This document shows, piece after piece, positions 1 to 12,681 of a stretch of 64,000 bases of DNA. The notes under the pieces are model-generated. The model was not told the origin of the DNA. It was given only the letters and a program-made list of their open reading frames with translations, and searched no databases. Source of the DNA: Litomosoides sigmodontis (Eukaryota; Nematoda; Chromadorea; Rhabditida; Onchocercidae). How positions within the stretch are numbered: position 1 is the stretch's first letter; each line of letters opens with the position of its first letter. The position numbers were made by a program, and so were the translations under genes. The DNA lies in NCBI GenBank assembly GCA_963070105.1, contig OY718803.1, positions 6,368,507 to 6,432,506 of the forward strand, written 5' to 3'.

Positions 1-657
1 GAGGTCTGTTACACTGATTCTTTTTCATTGTACTTTTTCCTGAGCAAGTAAACAAAAGAAATATTACAAACGATACCAGTTCGGAAAAAGTGCCCTTGGA
101 TGGGCTATCATTTAACAGTAGTTAGTATAATTTCTCATACATTTTTTCTGGTATTATTAATCTCTTACTGCAGATCATTATTTATTGCTTTCTAAATCAT
201 AGCGGCTTTTAAAATTCTGCAGGTTACCAGTGAGAATATTGCAAAATTATTCTTGGCAGAAGCGATAGTAGAATCACATGATTCAAGAGACCGCGGTGAA
301 GCAGCAGCGCGATAAAGTAGAATTGATTTTGCTTATGACTGATATTATAAATCATTTTTTGATTGATTTTAATTTATATTAATGGTGGTTTAAATTTTAT
401 AAAAAATTTTGCTTAGTCTCTGATACATTTGTTCAAAGTAAACGGGACATTTTTATGGTTCGGAGATTTTGCGGAGGTTTGTTCAATTTGTTCGTAACTG
501 GTTTTGTAACCAAGTCTCAGTCTAGCTTTTTTAAGGAAGTTTAAATTCCAATGAATGGGCTAGATGAGTTTTAGAATTTTGAAGCAAATTATCAGACAAA
601 AATTAAACGATTTATTCTCCAAAAATGAAATTTGTGGGACAATACTACGATCTTAAA

Positions 658-784
<127 letters not shown>

Positions 785-1710
785 CTAAAAATTTTGATTT
801 TATACACTTACAAAATAGTGGTTTATATGTTAGGGCAGAATATTTATGGTCACAGTTACTTGGTGGACAAGTCATTTATTGAGTAAAAATATCATTATTT
901 TGATCGATTTTCCAAGCTTCCGGCTCTCGTTATCCAAATTCTGAAGTATCTTGTGTTTTAAAGAAATCAAAACGAGGCTTTCCGTGTGCAGCATCTTTCT
1001 TTTTTATCCTGAACGCAGGTGGGTTGCATAACTGAACATGTTTATGTCTATCGAAAAACTTTTCCATGACAACTGACGAGCAAAGTGTTCGTGAGCTGCT
1101 GCCGTTGAGTTCTTCGCGTATTGGTAATTTATAAGTAATAATAAATAAGGAGTGTGAATATAAAATGTAGGAGATTGTGTTATTATGTAAATTGTTTCTG
1201 AGTTGTCTTCTAACATTATGCAAAGTCCCAATTATCATGTACTAACTAGTTTGATTTCTGAGGTGTTTGTCAAATCTAGAAGAAACCCCTGTAGATGACT
1301 CACAGTGTGATGTGTTTTCGGCTTTTTATGGAACTGTATTTTTTGCAAATGTGATTTTTCGGCTATGAATTATGAGAGCAAAAAAATTTCCAGAAGGTTC
1401 TCAAATTTTAGCGTTCTCGTCCATTGTGATTTAACAGTTAAAAATGGTTCTCACATCAGTGTATTTGGTAAGTTTATTGGGGGAAAGAAGTCGAAGTGCT
1501 GTTTTTCTGAACATCGATTTTTTTGATATTTTTTCATACCTTTTTTCCGCATTAAATTAAAATACATCAGAAAAGCTTACCTTTCAGAGATACCTTTTTA
1601 TTTTTCATTGGATAATTAAGTACTCATCATGTTTCCTTTCCCGCTCAGACTTGCATTATTTCTAAATATTTGAATTGAAATTAACTTTTGTTAAAAAAAT
1701 GAAAAAAAAA

Positions 1711-1759
1711 CATAAATAATGAATTATTGAATAAAAAAACATAAATAATGAATTATTGA
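1711..1759. repeat. Short tandem duplication, 29-bp period
   Basis: The 20-mer CATAAATAATGAATTATTGA occurs at 1711-1730 and again at 1740-1759, separated by an A-rich spacer. This looks like a simple tandem duplication with no sign of function. Confidence 0.85.
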
Positions 1760-4036
1760 TGGTTTCATGCATAGAGACGTATAACTTTTAAGTTAATAAA
1801 TATCATCCGAACCTTTTCGACCATCAATTTCACAAGCCAATTAGATTTTTTCTTCTTTTTAAACAGATATCTTACTTCTATTTTAATTCATTCATTTTTT
1901 TTGCATCTTTTTCTTGTTTGGAAGAAAAACTTTAATCTCTTTTTGTCAAAGGAAAATAGAAAACTATTTTTCTCAAGTAAAATTATTGACTAGGATAATG
2001 TGTCGGAGAAGACGACACAGACTGTTTACATTCGTGTTTGCATGAGAAATTTTAAACGTAAATTTGAATTTTAATCGGAAACAAATGACTGGGAATATGA
2101 ACCTAAATGGGGAAGTACATCGCCAAGGAACAAACAAACACTTCGATTATTGAAATGAAATGAAAGTCCCGTAATCTCCCTAATCGCTTCCTCTCTCATC
2201 AATTTTCTTTCCTAATTATCGCTAAGCGAGCGAAAGTTAGAAATCGCTCTTTCCTCATTCACGCAATTATTACTTGTTCATTGGAAAATCGAAAATTCAT
2301 TATGGTTTTTCCTAAATCAAATGGATTTAACTGTCAGTTCCATTTCCACGAAGATAGCACACTTCTCTTTCTAACACACCAAAGGTATAAATTTATATTT
2401 TCTGCTCATTGCAAATATATTTTTTCGAAAAGATTTTTTTTTTTAAACGATAGGATTCCAAAAACTTCAAATTACTCTTTACTTAAGTAAAACTTGCGAA
2501 TTGGAATTTGGGCCCGAAACAGAAGCTGATCAATGAAAAAATATATTGAAACGCTGTTTAAATTTCTTTCCAACTAGTACTTATGGTGTAAATAAATCAG
2601 TAAATTAGACGCCTTGTAAAACTTAGCTAAACATACATCTAAGAAGACTTTCAGGTAAAATGACAAATAAAATGTTAATTTCTTAGCAAATTCGTGACTA
2701 AGAGACTAATAAATTAAAAGCAAATAAAACTTGGACGCATTAAATTTTTTAAATTTACTTAAATTAAATAACAATTACAGCTTGTTAGTTCGTTTAATGA
2801 GTTTAAAAGCCTGTCATCCTTTTCTTTTCGTTGTTAGATTATTAGAATATGCATTTTTCAATTTATAGGATGTGCGAGGCACTAGGTGTTGAAATTCTGA
2901 AAGTTTAGAAAGTAATAAGAGGGACATTTGAAAATGTTTTGTAATTTTAGCAGATATCATGCAAATTTCATGTTTGATTTATTTTTTTTAATTCAAAAAT
3001 GCTTTAAATTCTTTCCGTCCTCGTCCAAATTAACAGTAATTTTTAATAATTAATGAGGTCAGCATTACTTAATATCTTTGCTGAACAGTATTTTGATCTT
3101 CACATCTCTGCATTCACTACCTATAATCGATTTTACTGCTATTCATTTTTTTGCGACAACCGATAAGCATCAATACTATTTTATTTTTAATTTTCTCTTT
3201 TTATTTTAATTTATCCATAAAATGCCTATTTGCTATTAATTCTTCGATGGCTTTCTCAAATAAGCCTCTCACCTTTTTCCTCCTAAACCTTACTTCTTAA
3301 CTGCTAATTAGCCAGACAAGACCAACCGGAAGTTAATTCCACTATTTATGTCTATTAGAAGCTGCCGATCCGCCATCATAATTCCCATCACCGTTACCAG
3401 TGCCGGGTCATCCTGGCTGGGCTCACACCTCTGAAGGGAACTAATCCGTGTGGCGTTACATCCGTCTAGTCATTCTTAACTCAAGACAACATTTATTCGT
3501 TGAGTGGAAGTGCATTATTGCTTTGTTGATTTGATTTATCTAAAAGTATAAAAAGGAAGATGGCAGTAACAGTTGTAGCCATGGAGATTGACGTCATTAA
3601 TAAATTATTAATTAGATGTTATCATTACTGTTATTTACGTTCACTTTTCCATCGCATATTTATTTTACGTATAGAAGGCAAGTTTTCTGTAGGGAATATT
3701 TGAAATTCCCTTCTTCTGTTATTCCTAGAAAACTGAAATTCCTTCATCGAAACATCGTCGTCTCTTTCATCATGCAACCTTAGCGAGAATTTGAGAATTG
3801 AATATTGAATTTCAATTCTCCCGTTTTCTGCGGTAGGTGGGAGAAATGATGCTTGGCGACTCCCATGGATCGTATCATCTTGCAATACAGAAGCATGCAT
3901 GTCGGTGAGCAAAACCAAATTATTTAAATTCAACTCTTAATTTCTCTGTTTAAATGGTATTTTCCAAGTGCAAACCGAACTGTTTTATTGTATTATTACA
4001 AAAACGTCGATTTCAAATTGTTGTAAGAAATTGCAG

Positions 4037-7000
4037 TCTACGATATTTGTTGCATCAACTTAATGCCGGTCAACTTTCGATGGATGACCTGAAGAAGAAT
4101 CTTGAATACACAGCTTTACTTTTGGAAACTGAACATATGGAGGAGGCTAGGTAATTAAATTCTTCTGATCTGTTCCAATCAGCTAACTATTGTGTTAATG
4201 GAATGTGCTAGACTGCCAGTAATGGGTGCAGGATGCCGCTTTGTTTACCAGGTGATTCTAAACACCTGAGAGGAAGCCATCAGAATTCAGGTCACTTCAG
4301 AAGCTACTTGTGACGTTGCAATATGTATGAGCGCTAATCAGCTTTATCAGAAGTGAAATGACGGGTCTTTCCCGTTTGAGAGTTGCAACTACTGGATAAC
4401 AATAATGTGTGTAGCAATACAAATTTCTTGAACTTTCGCTTCTTGCCTTCGTCTTCGGATAAAAGTTCAGAAGACTGGTAGCTGGAGACTTGCATTATTG
4501 ATTGAGACTAAATTCAGTGAAATGATTTCTCCGGGGGGCACTGTACCTCAATCAGTTAGTTAAGCTTGTTGTATTGAAGTCGAGGAAGTATCTTTAAAAT
4601 TTTAGAACTTTTTTCAAGTCACATCATTGCTTTAATGCATTGAGAAAAATGAGCTAACTGAGATCGCTTCGTTGCGGAATCCTTCCTTTACTTTTACCTT
4701 TTGCTTATTCAGTTTAAAGAGAGAAACTGAAGAAGCCATAGATGTGTTACTTTTGGTTGGCTTGTAGACGCATCTGTGACGAGGAGAATGACTTGGTCGA
4801 TGTTAAACCGGAAGCAGTCTCTGATGAAGTGCGCCAATGGCTTACGGCAACATTCACAAAGCAATCCGTCCATTTGAAACGTGAAAAACCGAAACTTAAG
4901 TCGGTAGCTAATGCCATACTGACAGGAATTTTCTTTGATAAGTAAGCATTGCTTCTACATCACAGGCTTAACTTGTCATTAACCATCTGTATCATTTGAA
5001 GAAGAAGCGCTTTAAATATACCTAATAGATTCATTATTTCCAGAATGTTCAGAAAGTCACAAACGCTGCTTATTCCAACACCACCAGAAATTGCCGAGTT
5101 GTTGGAGGTTTTGGTTTTTCCTCTAAATTCGCTGCCGTCTTTAAAAATTTTTAAGACCAGAAGATTTTGTTGTATTTAAAACTTGCAAAACTTCATCGAA
5201 GTGAGTTTTGTTGACAGGCAAAAGTGAGCTGCATTGAAGTAAGAAAAATAAAATAATTTCAGAATATAAATAGTTGGTCATTCAATTGTTTTCGACTAAA
5301 CGAAGTATCTGAAGGACATGCATTAAAATATGTTGGCTTAGAATTATTTAAGCGATATCGCTTCTTTGAACGCTACAAGGTTTCTTATCCCAATTTCAAC
5401 AAAAAGCTTAAAAGAAGTTTTACCGCTATTCTCTACGATGCATGTGATAAGATATAACTGTGTTAATTCCACGATGATAACAGATCCCCGTGCAGACATT
5501 TGAGAATTACATCGGAGCACTGGAAGCCGGATACAGTAAGCACAACAATCCATATCACAACATCGTCCACGCTGCTGACGTAACTGCCTCATCACATTTC
5601 ATGCTATCAGAGACCGGTTTTGCTGTGCGCTTTCCTCTCCTTATTTATCATATCATTTAGGACTTTAAACATTTTCGACTTCCACAATTTATAGCTGACG
5701 AATTGCAACGAATTTGAATAAAATGATTGAGTTAAGTTACAGACGAGCCTATCAGACCTCGACGTACTAGCAGTTATATTGGGTGCAATGATACACGATT
5801 ATCAGCACACGGGTCACACGAATAACTTCCACATACAGGCCGGGTCTGTTTTATTTGTATCGAAATTTTAATTCATGGATCTGTCAAGAAATGGGTGGAA
5901 ATTGAATTGAAATGATCTTGAAGATCGCACTACGCATTGCTCTACAATGATCGGAATGTTTTGGAAAATCACCACGTTAGCGCATCTTTTCGTTTGTTGA
6001 AAGAAGACAGCAAAAATATCCTAAAAAGGTTAAGCAGGGAAGAATTCAGGTGAAGTCTTTGTTTACCTTTGCATTGCACATGCGCACACGTACACTTATC
6101 CTGTCTTTAGAAGAAGTTATTGCTCGATTGTAAGAAACTCCATTTTACTTGAATTTTTTAGAGAATTACGTAATTTGCTGATCGAAATCGTACTCGCAAC
6201 AGATATGTCAAGTCATTTTGCGCAAATTAAAACAATAAAAGCGATGTTAGCATCGCCTGAAGGGTGAGGAATATCCATTCACATCAATTTAAGTGATTCT
6301 CCTTACTTGATGACCTTAGCGGAACCTGAAATTTAAGTGAAATAATTCAAAATGTGCGTCACAAGCGTGTTCTTTTAGAATTGATAAAACTAAGGCGGTC
6401 TGCTTCATTGTGCATGCCTGTGATATATCGCATGCTTCAAAGCCGTGGGACTTGCATTCCCGATGGACTGAAGGTGTTCTTGAAGAATTCTTTCGTCAGG
6501 GCGATCTTGAAGCCAGCATGGGCCTACCGTACTCACCTCTTTGTGATAGAAATACTGTCCATGTCGCTGATTCACAAATTGGTTAATGTTTGAAAATTTG
6601 CTTCTTCTTCCTGAGATGTACTTTGTTCCGTCACATCAAAGCCTAGAGTGAAGCTTCATGGAAATGAAGAATAATAATCTTTACTCTCAGCGAGCAAATT
6701 CCAATAAACTCTACTTCTATTGAAATTGGGAAATTTTACCACTATGAAGTGCTATGAAGCAATGTCAATGAAACCTGAAAATCAATGAAGTATCTTCAAT
6801 ACCAATTTAAATTCATAGGATTTATTGATTTCATTGTCGAACCGACGATGAATATTTGCAAAGAGATGTTGACGAAAATAATTGAGCCATTGGTGCCACT
6901 ACGGGCATCAAACACTTTTTTGCCGCCTGAGAATTCCGCTTCACAGTCATTGCAAAATGCTGACGTCACGCAGGAATCGGAAACGTATGTTTCGATGATA

Positions 7001-7270
7001 TGATGCGTTAAAGAAGACATTTGAATTGCACTTCTCGTGAAAAATAAAAAAAAAATTCTCTGTCAAACACAATGGGTTATTTCAACGAAATTAGATTTTT
7101 CCAGAGAGAATGCAAGCGATAACGAAAGGAGCAATTCGTTTCGCGTCTTACCTTTAAATGGAGACGGGAAGTTGGAAATACCAACTCCATGGCTGCAGTT
7201 CATGAGTGAGAATAAAGATCGGTGGAAAAAACGGGCTGCTAAAGGTTTGCACACTTCGCTTTGGCGTTAG
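4037..7270 (+). CDS. pde-1: Calcium/calmodulin-dependent 3',5'-cyclic nucleotide phosphodiesterase (PDE1 family)
   Basis: Hydrolyses cAMP and/or cGMP. Eleven exons join in phase: 4037-4150, 4768-4941, 5044-5107, 5263-5379, 5484-5624, 5743-5843, 5924-6049, 6162-6263, 6379-6581, 6819-6984, 7105-7270, giving about 490 residues. The N-terminal part matches the PDE1 region before the catalytic domain (LRYLLHQL, DLKKNLEYTA, DEVRQWLTATF). The catalytic domain carries the metal-site series HNIVHAAD, HDYQHTGHTNNFH, VLENHHVSA, LATDMSSHF and HACDISHAS, then SPLCDRN and GFIDFIVEP. The C-terminus is short. The 5' end is uncertain: the frame is open back to an ATG at 3954, but those residues do not look like PDE1 and an acceptor sits at 4035-4036, so an upstream first exon, perhaps with the calmodulin site, is likely. 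The donor after 5624 (GTGCGC) is weak. Family assignment is firm; the start is not. Confidence 0.92.
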
Positions 7271-9116
7271 CCTGAATGTGCACGCTACAGGGGGACGTGG
7301 TTCACCGGTAACACCCGCGGTAATTGTTCTGTTTTAGAGGAAAGCGAACGGTAAAACAATTGAAAGAGGAAGTGTGAGATTGATATTTTTTCAATTCTCA
7401 CCTCAAGCATATCAAATGTCAGCGTCGCTTGAACGCCTTGCAGGAACGGAGCTGTCATCGTAACGGTGCGCAGCGGTGTTGTCTGGCGGGTAGCTGGGTA
7501 CAAAGTTAGCTTGTAAGCTCCACTGCAACGCCTTTTATCGAGTGCACGTGCTAGTTAACTTAGTATGAGCGAAATTAAAACTTCAAATTTCTAATTCAAT
7601 CGATTAATCCAAGCTGAAGTATTCATCCTGTCATTGAAATAATAGTATAGAAAGTTGTGAGTAATGCGAGGATAGAAGTATTCTTAGAATGACACAGTGT
7701 TGTTGTCAGTGATCGTTTCTTTGCATTATTATCAAATTAATACGTAAGCATTTTGGCAAGAATGTTTTCACTCATTTTAATTGCCATCAAACGAAGCGAT
7801 AAAGCATTGAATTGAAATATCGCATGAAGTGATCAAGCAATTGACAAGCTAGGAGGAAGTGTACTGTTGCACAAGCCACCGTCGCATCGACCGTCGCACG
7901 CTAGTACGACACATATCACAGAATGAATCAATGATTTCTCAGGCGCAGAGCGGTCGCGGCAAGTTAATAAGGCTTGGCACACATGCAGTAGGATGTCCGA
8001 GTGGTGACTGATGCTCTGAGTTTCTTATTTCACCGCTGAATCTCATCCCATCCTCAAGCTTCTTCCTCTTCACTTCCCTTCCCTTCCCAAGCTAATTCCA
8101 GTGGCTCCAATTTTCGGAAATAACTGATAAACTGTTAATTTGTTAAAAAGTAAAGTTCTTCGAAAGAAGTGTAGGTCAATGTGTATTAATTGCTTACGTC
8201 AGCTAAGCGTTTCGTTCGTGAGGAAAACCAATGCGACTCTGACGCAGTGGAGAATAAGAGCAAACCAGTCAAGCCAAGTCAATGCTAACCTACTCCGTGT
8301 TTTCCACTTCGTTCTGCACATTATCCCGTGAACGTGTCGCGTCATCAAATCCTTCAAGTGTTTGAATTCTGCGCAGATATTGCTGCAAAACTTTTCATTT
8401 CCCATTAATAAAGATTACTTGCATAAAACTATTGCCTTTAGCAACGGTTCGTGATCATAATTATTCATATCATTGATTGTATCATGTTGGTTAATTAATT
8501 AATTAAATTACTGGCGCAGGGAATGAAATTATAAGAGAATGATTTCAATTTAAAATACGGGCGAAATTTTTTTTCTCCAGTGCATCAATCTTTTTTTCCT
8601 CAAATCTGCCTTAGGAGAGGGAAAGAAGAGTTGACTAATTGAGGAACACGAACCACCGCAATGCAGCATAACTCAGTGATAGTGTTTTTATCGTCAGTTT
8701 TGAGATGAGTAATTCAGCAAGAAATTCAGGATTTTCATCATTTAAAGCGATCGTTGCGAATCCGACGAATTGAAAGCCACCCATTCCGCCAACAGAATGC
8801 TTACCATCGGCGCAGCCATTTAGCTTCATCAAATTTGGCTACTTCTACGCTGCAAGTGGAAATCGCTTGAAGTGCCTCATTGATTTTTCTGAAATTTTGG
8901 CAGAATTGGCAAAGTATGGGGTCTTTTTTGCCACTGAAATTTTGAGAAACAAATGTTGTCGATCAGCTGAATTTCGAGTTTAACAACTGACTGCTCTGAC
9001 GGCACACACAATATTTCCTGCAATTTGCAACTTCTCTCCTTTCTTCCAGTTCATGAGGTTCCAAATATCCGGCATGTTTTCAAGTAGTAAAATAATTTAT
9101 TCCCACCGCCGTTGTT

Positions 9117-9169
<53 letters not shown>

Positions 9170-10832
9170 CATTAACAGGTCAACTGACCTTTCGGATATA
9201 TCTTCTCTGAGTGTATGTTATACTTAACGTTTTCTTGCACATTCAAAATCTAAATATTTTGTCATATCCTTTCAGACCATACAGAAAAGGGTGAGGGAGA
9301 GAGAGAGAGAGAGGGAAAGGAGTGGGAAGAGCGAAGAGTCATTTTAAGATCTTTACAAGAAAAAAGTCTTAAGTGTTATCTAAAATCTCTCAGAGGAAGC
9401 AATTGAAATTTTTTAAAAATTTCATATTTCCTCCAGGGAATGTCTATCTAATAACGATGCTAAAAAATTTCAACTTTTATTTTGCATTTAGCATTTAGCA
9501 GATAAATTTGGTTCATTTTTCTGTACATGGGAAACTTCGAGTACTGCCAAGGGCAGAATGTTGGATGTTCCTTCACGAAGGTGGCAACCTTCGATGTTTG
9601 CCAACTTTTGATCACAGCGAACTATTTATTATTGCTCGTCGTTCACCTCACACACGCACACACGCAGTGCTAAGTAACCGTTTTTCAGTTTTCCTCACTT
9701 TTTGCTTCTGTCACTTTTCGTTTCTTCCACAATTTCTAAAGTTTAGTGAGATAGGTATGGCAGCAATTGAGAAGGGCTAAATCGTTGCTGTGAATATTCT
9801 TGCACTTGAAGATTTCATAGATAAGCGATCAACGATCACGTCTGTGAACTTATTGAGCAAAACCTCTTTGTAACCATTAAGGGTAACGCTTTCGAGCTTA
9901 GCAGAGAATTTGTTGTCTGTCGGATATATATTATTCTGAAAATCAATTACGGTCATTTCAATTCAAGAGGTTGTAGTGTGCATTTATTATCCTAAATTAA
10001 CATGTACTAAAATTGACATTTGGACAAGTTAGTCTGGCCTAATATTTTCATTGGCTAATTTTTTATTTTGAATATTTCACCCAGAATTGTGTTAAAAGCC
10101 TTGGAAAAATCAATCGTTAAAAATTAATCGATCGTTTTATTCGGATAAATTACTTTTCACTCAATCGTTTGTCCACTCAGAGAGTAAAAATCCATTGGTT
10201 TGATTTTAAACGTACTAATTTTCGCCAGTAAACATTGTCGTGAAGAAATTAACGAAATTCTAAAATGGTTATAACAAGAGGTATTCGGTGGGTGTGAAAT
10301 CATCTAGAAGCGCTTGCTCGATTAGGGAAGTAAACCTTATCACAAGTAACCCATGAAGTTGCTTGGAGAAAAGCACGAAGCTTTCTTTTTCTCAACGAGT
10401 AAATGATTGCGTGAATGCAATTTCGATGTGCTGTAGCGAAAGATGCGGGAGAGATGATAAGCTGGATTAGACATCTCTGTTGCTACGTGTAACACTGATA
10501 ACACAGTGATGCAAATATCACTCCAACTTGCTGCGCTCCTAAAGCTCATAAAGCAAAACATAGCTTATTCATCATTACTCACTAAAAGCGATAGGAAAGG
10601 AAAGGGCGAAACTTTCCGCTTCCTGCTATCCTCCGCAATTCTTGCTAATTGAAATGAAAATGTTACCTACGAATGGTTATTTTTAAAAGTATTCATTTTA
10701 CAAATTTCCTCTTAACTATCCTCCGCTTAGGCTTTAGACTGCTAGTGCTTAGATCGTACTAGAAATTCATTTTATTTTTTCATTGCATCCCACAAGTATC
10801 CTTGAAGTGCTGCAATATCAGTGTTGGAGGTG
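7271..10832. other. Intergenic region between PDE1 and the phosphatase cluster
   Basis: About 3.5 kb with no gene I can support. It holds a (GT)n tract (9124-9167), a short GA tract (about 9297-9313), the 3' UTR of the phosphodiesterase gene and, presumably, the promoter of the first phosphatase. Open frames on both strands show no splice logic or recognisable motif. Confidence 0.6.
9124..9167. repeat. (GT)n microsatellite
   Basis: About 22 uninterrupted GT units, preceded by an imperfect TGTGTGCG lead-in. A GA-rich run follows about 130 bp downstream. Confidence 0.95.
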
Positions 10833-12681
10833 ATGTCGACGTCGATGATATCATATCGGGTGAATCCAGAATATGCGAAATTAACGCAGTTAGTGCCAGG
10901 TCTCTTCATATGTGGTGTTAGTGAATTAAATCGAGATAATGTTGAAAGGAATGGAATAACGATGATCGTTAATGCAACTAGTGAGGTTAGTAATGCGCTT
11001 TAAGCTGCGACATATTAGCTGTCCCTCAGCACGGCACGATCTTACGCAGTATACTCTCATTAAGTGATCGCAAAGTAGCTCACAGCCTGTCTGCACATCT
11101 TTTTTCTTGCCAATAAAAATGTTCAACAACTTTTTACGCAAACACTCAAAACTTTTAATCTAAGTAAATTTATCCTAAGCAACTAAGTGATTATTAGACG
11201 AATACTCAACCAAAGTTTCATTTTAATAGGAAAGTTTGATTGTTTCAGTTGAACGTCCATTCTTCAAATTTTTTTGAATGCTCAAATATGGAACTTTTTA
11301 CAAATTCAGAAATGTTGATATCTCTACAGGTTCCTAACTTGAAAACATTGGGGGATGTAGCTCGCATGAAATTATGGATCGATGACACACCAGAAACTCA
11401 TATTTATCCTCATCTTGAAGCTGTTAGTGATCAGGTTGGATAGCTAAGTAGCATTTTTTCCTCTTTTCCAAATAATTTTAGTGATGAATGAAATTACAAT
11501 TTTATTTTAATTAAAACTTCGGAACATTATTTATATCAAATAAGTATGATAGTGCACGAAAGAGAGATAGAAATACACACTATGATACTTATTCGGTGAA
11601 ATACAAGGTGAGACGTGTTGCAGTTAAGTTTATAAGTTAACGTAAAAGATTCAGAAGTACTAAAAAGCCCTCTTAGCCTTCCTACTCTTCCATATCGACT
11701 TCAGTAATGAAAGTTCGAGCATAAAACGAATGGAATATGTAATCAATCTCCTAGGATAATTTGCTTAAAATTAATTATATCATGTAGACGGGAAGATGCG
11801 CCTTAAGGGAGAATACCGTAAGTGACCATCAGCACTTTATTGTCCTTTTTCATTGAGCTTCTTCGCTTGATTTTCGTCCTAAGCTAACCGCGTGAAATCA
11901 TTTAAATCAGATTTCTGCCAGTATATATATAATTTTGATGAACTTTGTCGTGTGAATGATATAACAGTAATATTTCTGAACGATCTGCCACTGCGAACTT
12001 CGATGATTCATTTCTTCGAAGTGAGAAATTGCAGATAGAATCAGTCATAGCGGATGGTGGGGCGGTGTTGGTTCACTGTGTTGCGGGTGTGTCACGATCG
12101 ACGACAATCTGTCTTGCTTTTCTTACCAAATACAGGTGTCGAACGCTTCGTGATGCTTATTTCTTGATGCTTTCTAAGAGGCCTTTGGTTAGGCCTAACA
12201 TTGGCTTCTGGAAGCAACTGATCCAATTTGAACAGGTAACCTTGTTGGCTATTAGTATTTCTAAAATACAACTCTATCAACTTCGAAAAGTAAAATATTC
12301 CTTAAAAATTACAACTTACAGTGATATAAGATGATACGATCATAAATGATTTTCCTACAGTCATTCTTGAATTTTCAATTGTGATTTTCTAAAAGTGTCC
12401 GGAGCAGTAGATGTATTGGATTTTCATGAAACGATTGACAAGAGCATAAAACATTAAAGCAATCGATTTTCAATTTTTTGTATTTTTCTCAGGAAATCAA
12501 ACATATGCCAGCTTCAGTAGGAATGGTATATAATGAGGCTGAAGTGGATCAATTGTTACCTGATGTCTACCTAGATCGGGTAGTTCAACCTGTACAACCT
12601 TTATGGATAGTACTCCTAGCAGCCGGCGTTATGCTGCTTTGCCTTATTAAAGTTAAATCTTCTTTTTCGAAGCATAATTAA
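10833..12681 (+). CDS. Dual-specificity protein phosphatase 1 of 3, catalytically intact, with C-terminal membrane tail
   Basis: Removes phosphate from Tyr and/or Ser/Thr of protein substrates (family knowledge). Four exons: 10833-10985, 11330-11434, 12035-12235, 12493-12681, all phase 0, 215 residues. The core starts with LVPGLFICGVSEL and INATSE-type strands, has a KLWIDDTPE acid loop (general-acid Asp) and the P-loop VLVHCVAGVSRST (Cys101, Arg107), then RPLVRPNIGFWKQL. The tail carries QLLPDVYLD, then a strongly hydrophobic stretch near the C-terminus (PLWIVLLAAGVMLLCLIKV), followed by a basic end. This predicts tail anchoring in an internal membrane. Resembles DUSP14/18/21-type atypical phosphatases and their nematode relatives. 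ATG 10833 is the first ATG of the open frame. First of three tandem paralogs. Confidence 0.92.

Noticed and set aside
3631..3933. 100-codon open frame on the minus strand just before PDE1
   Set aside because: No recognisable motif, no splice or promoter context, and antisense to the upstream region of a plus-strand gene.
9508..9780. 90-codon plus-strand open frame
   Set aside because: Composition is unlike the real exons and no acceptor/donor pattern or family motif is seen.
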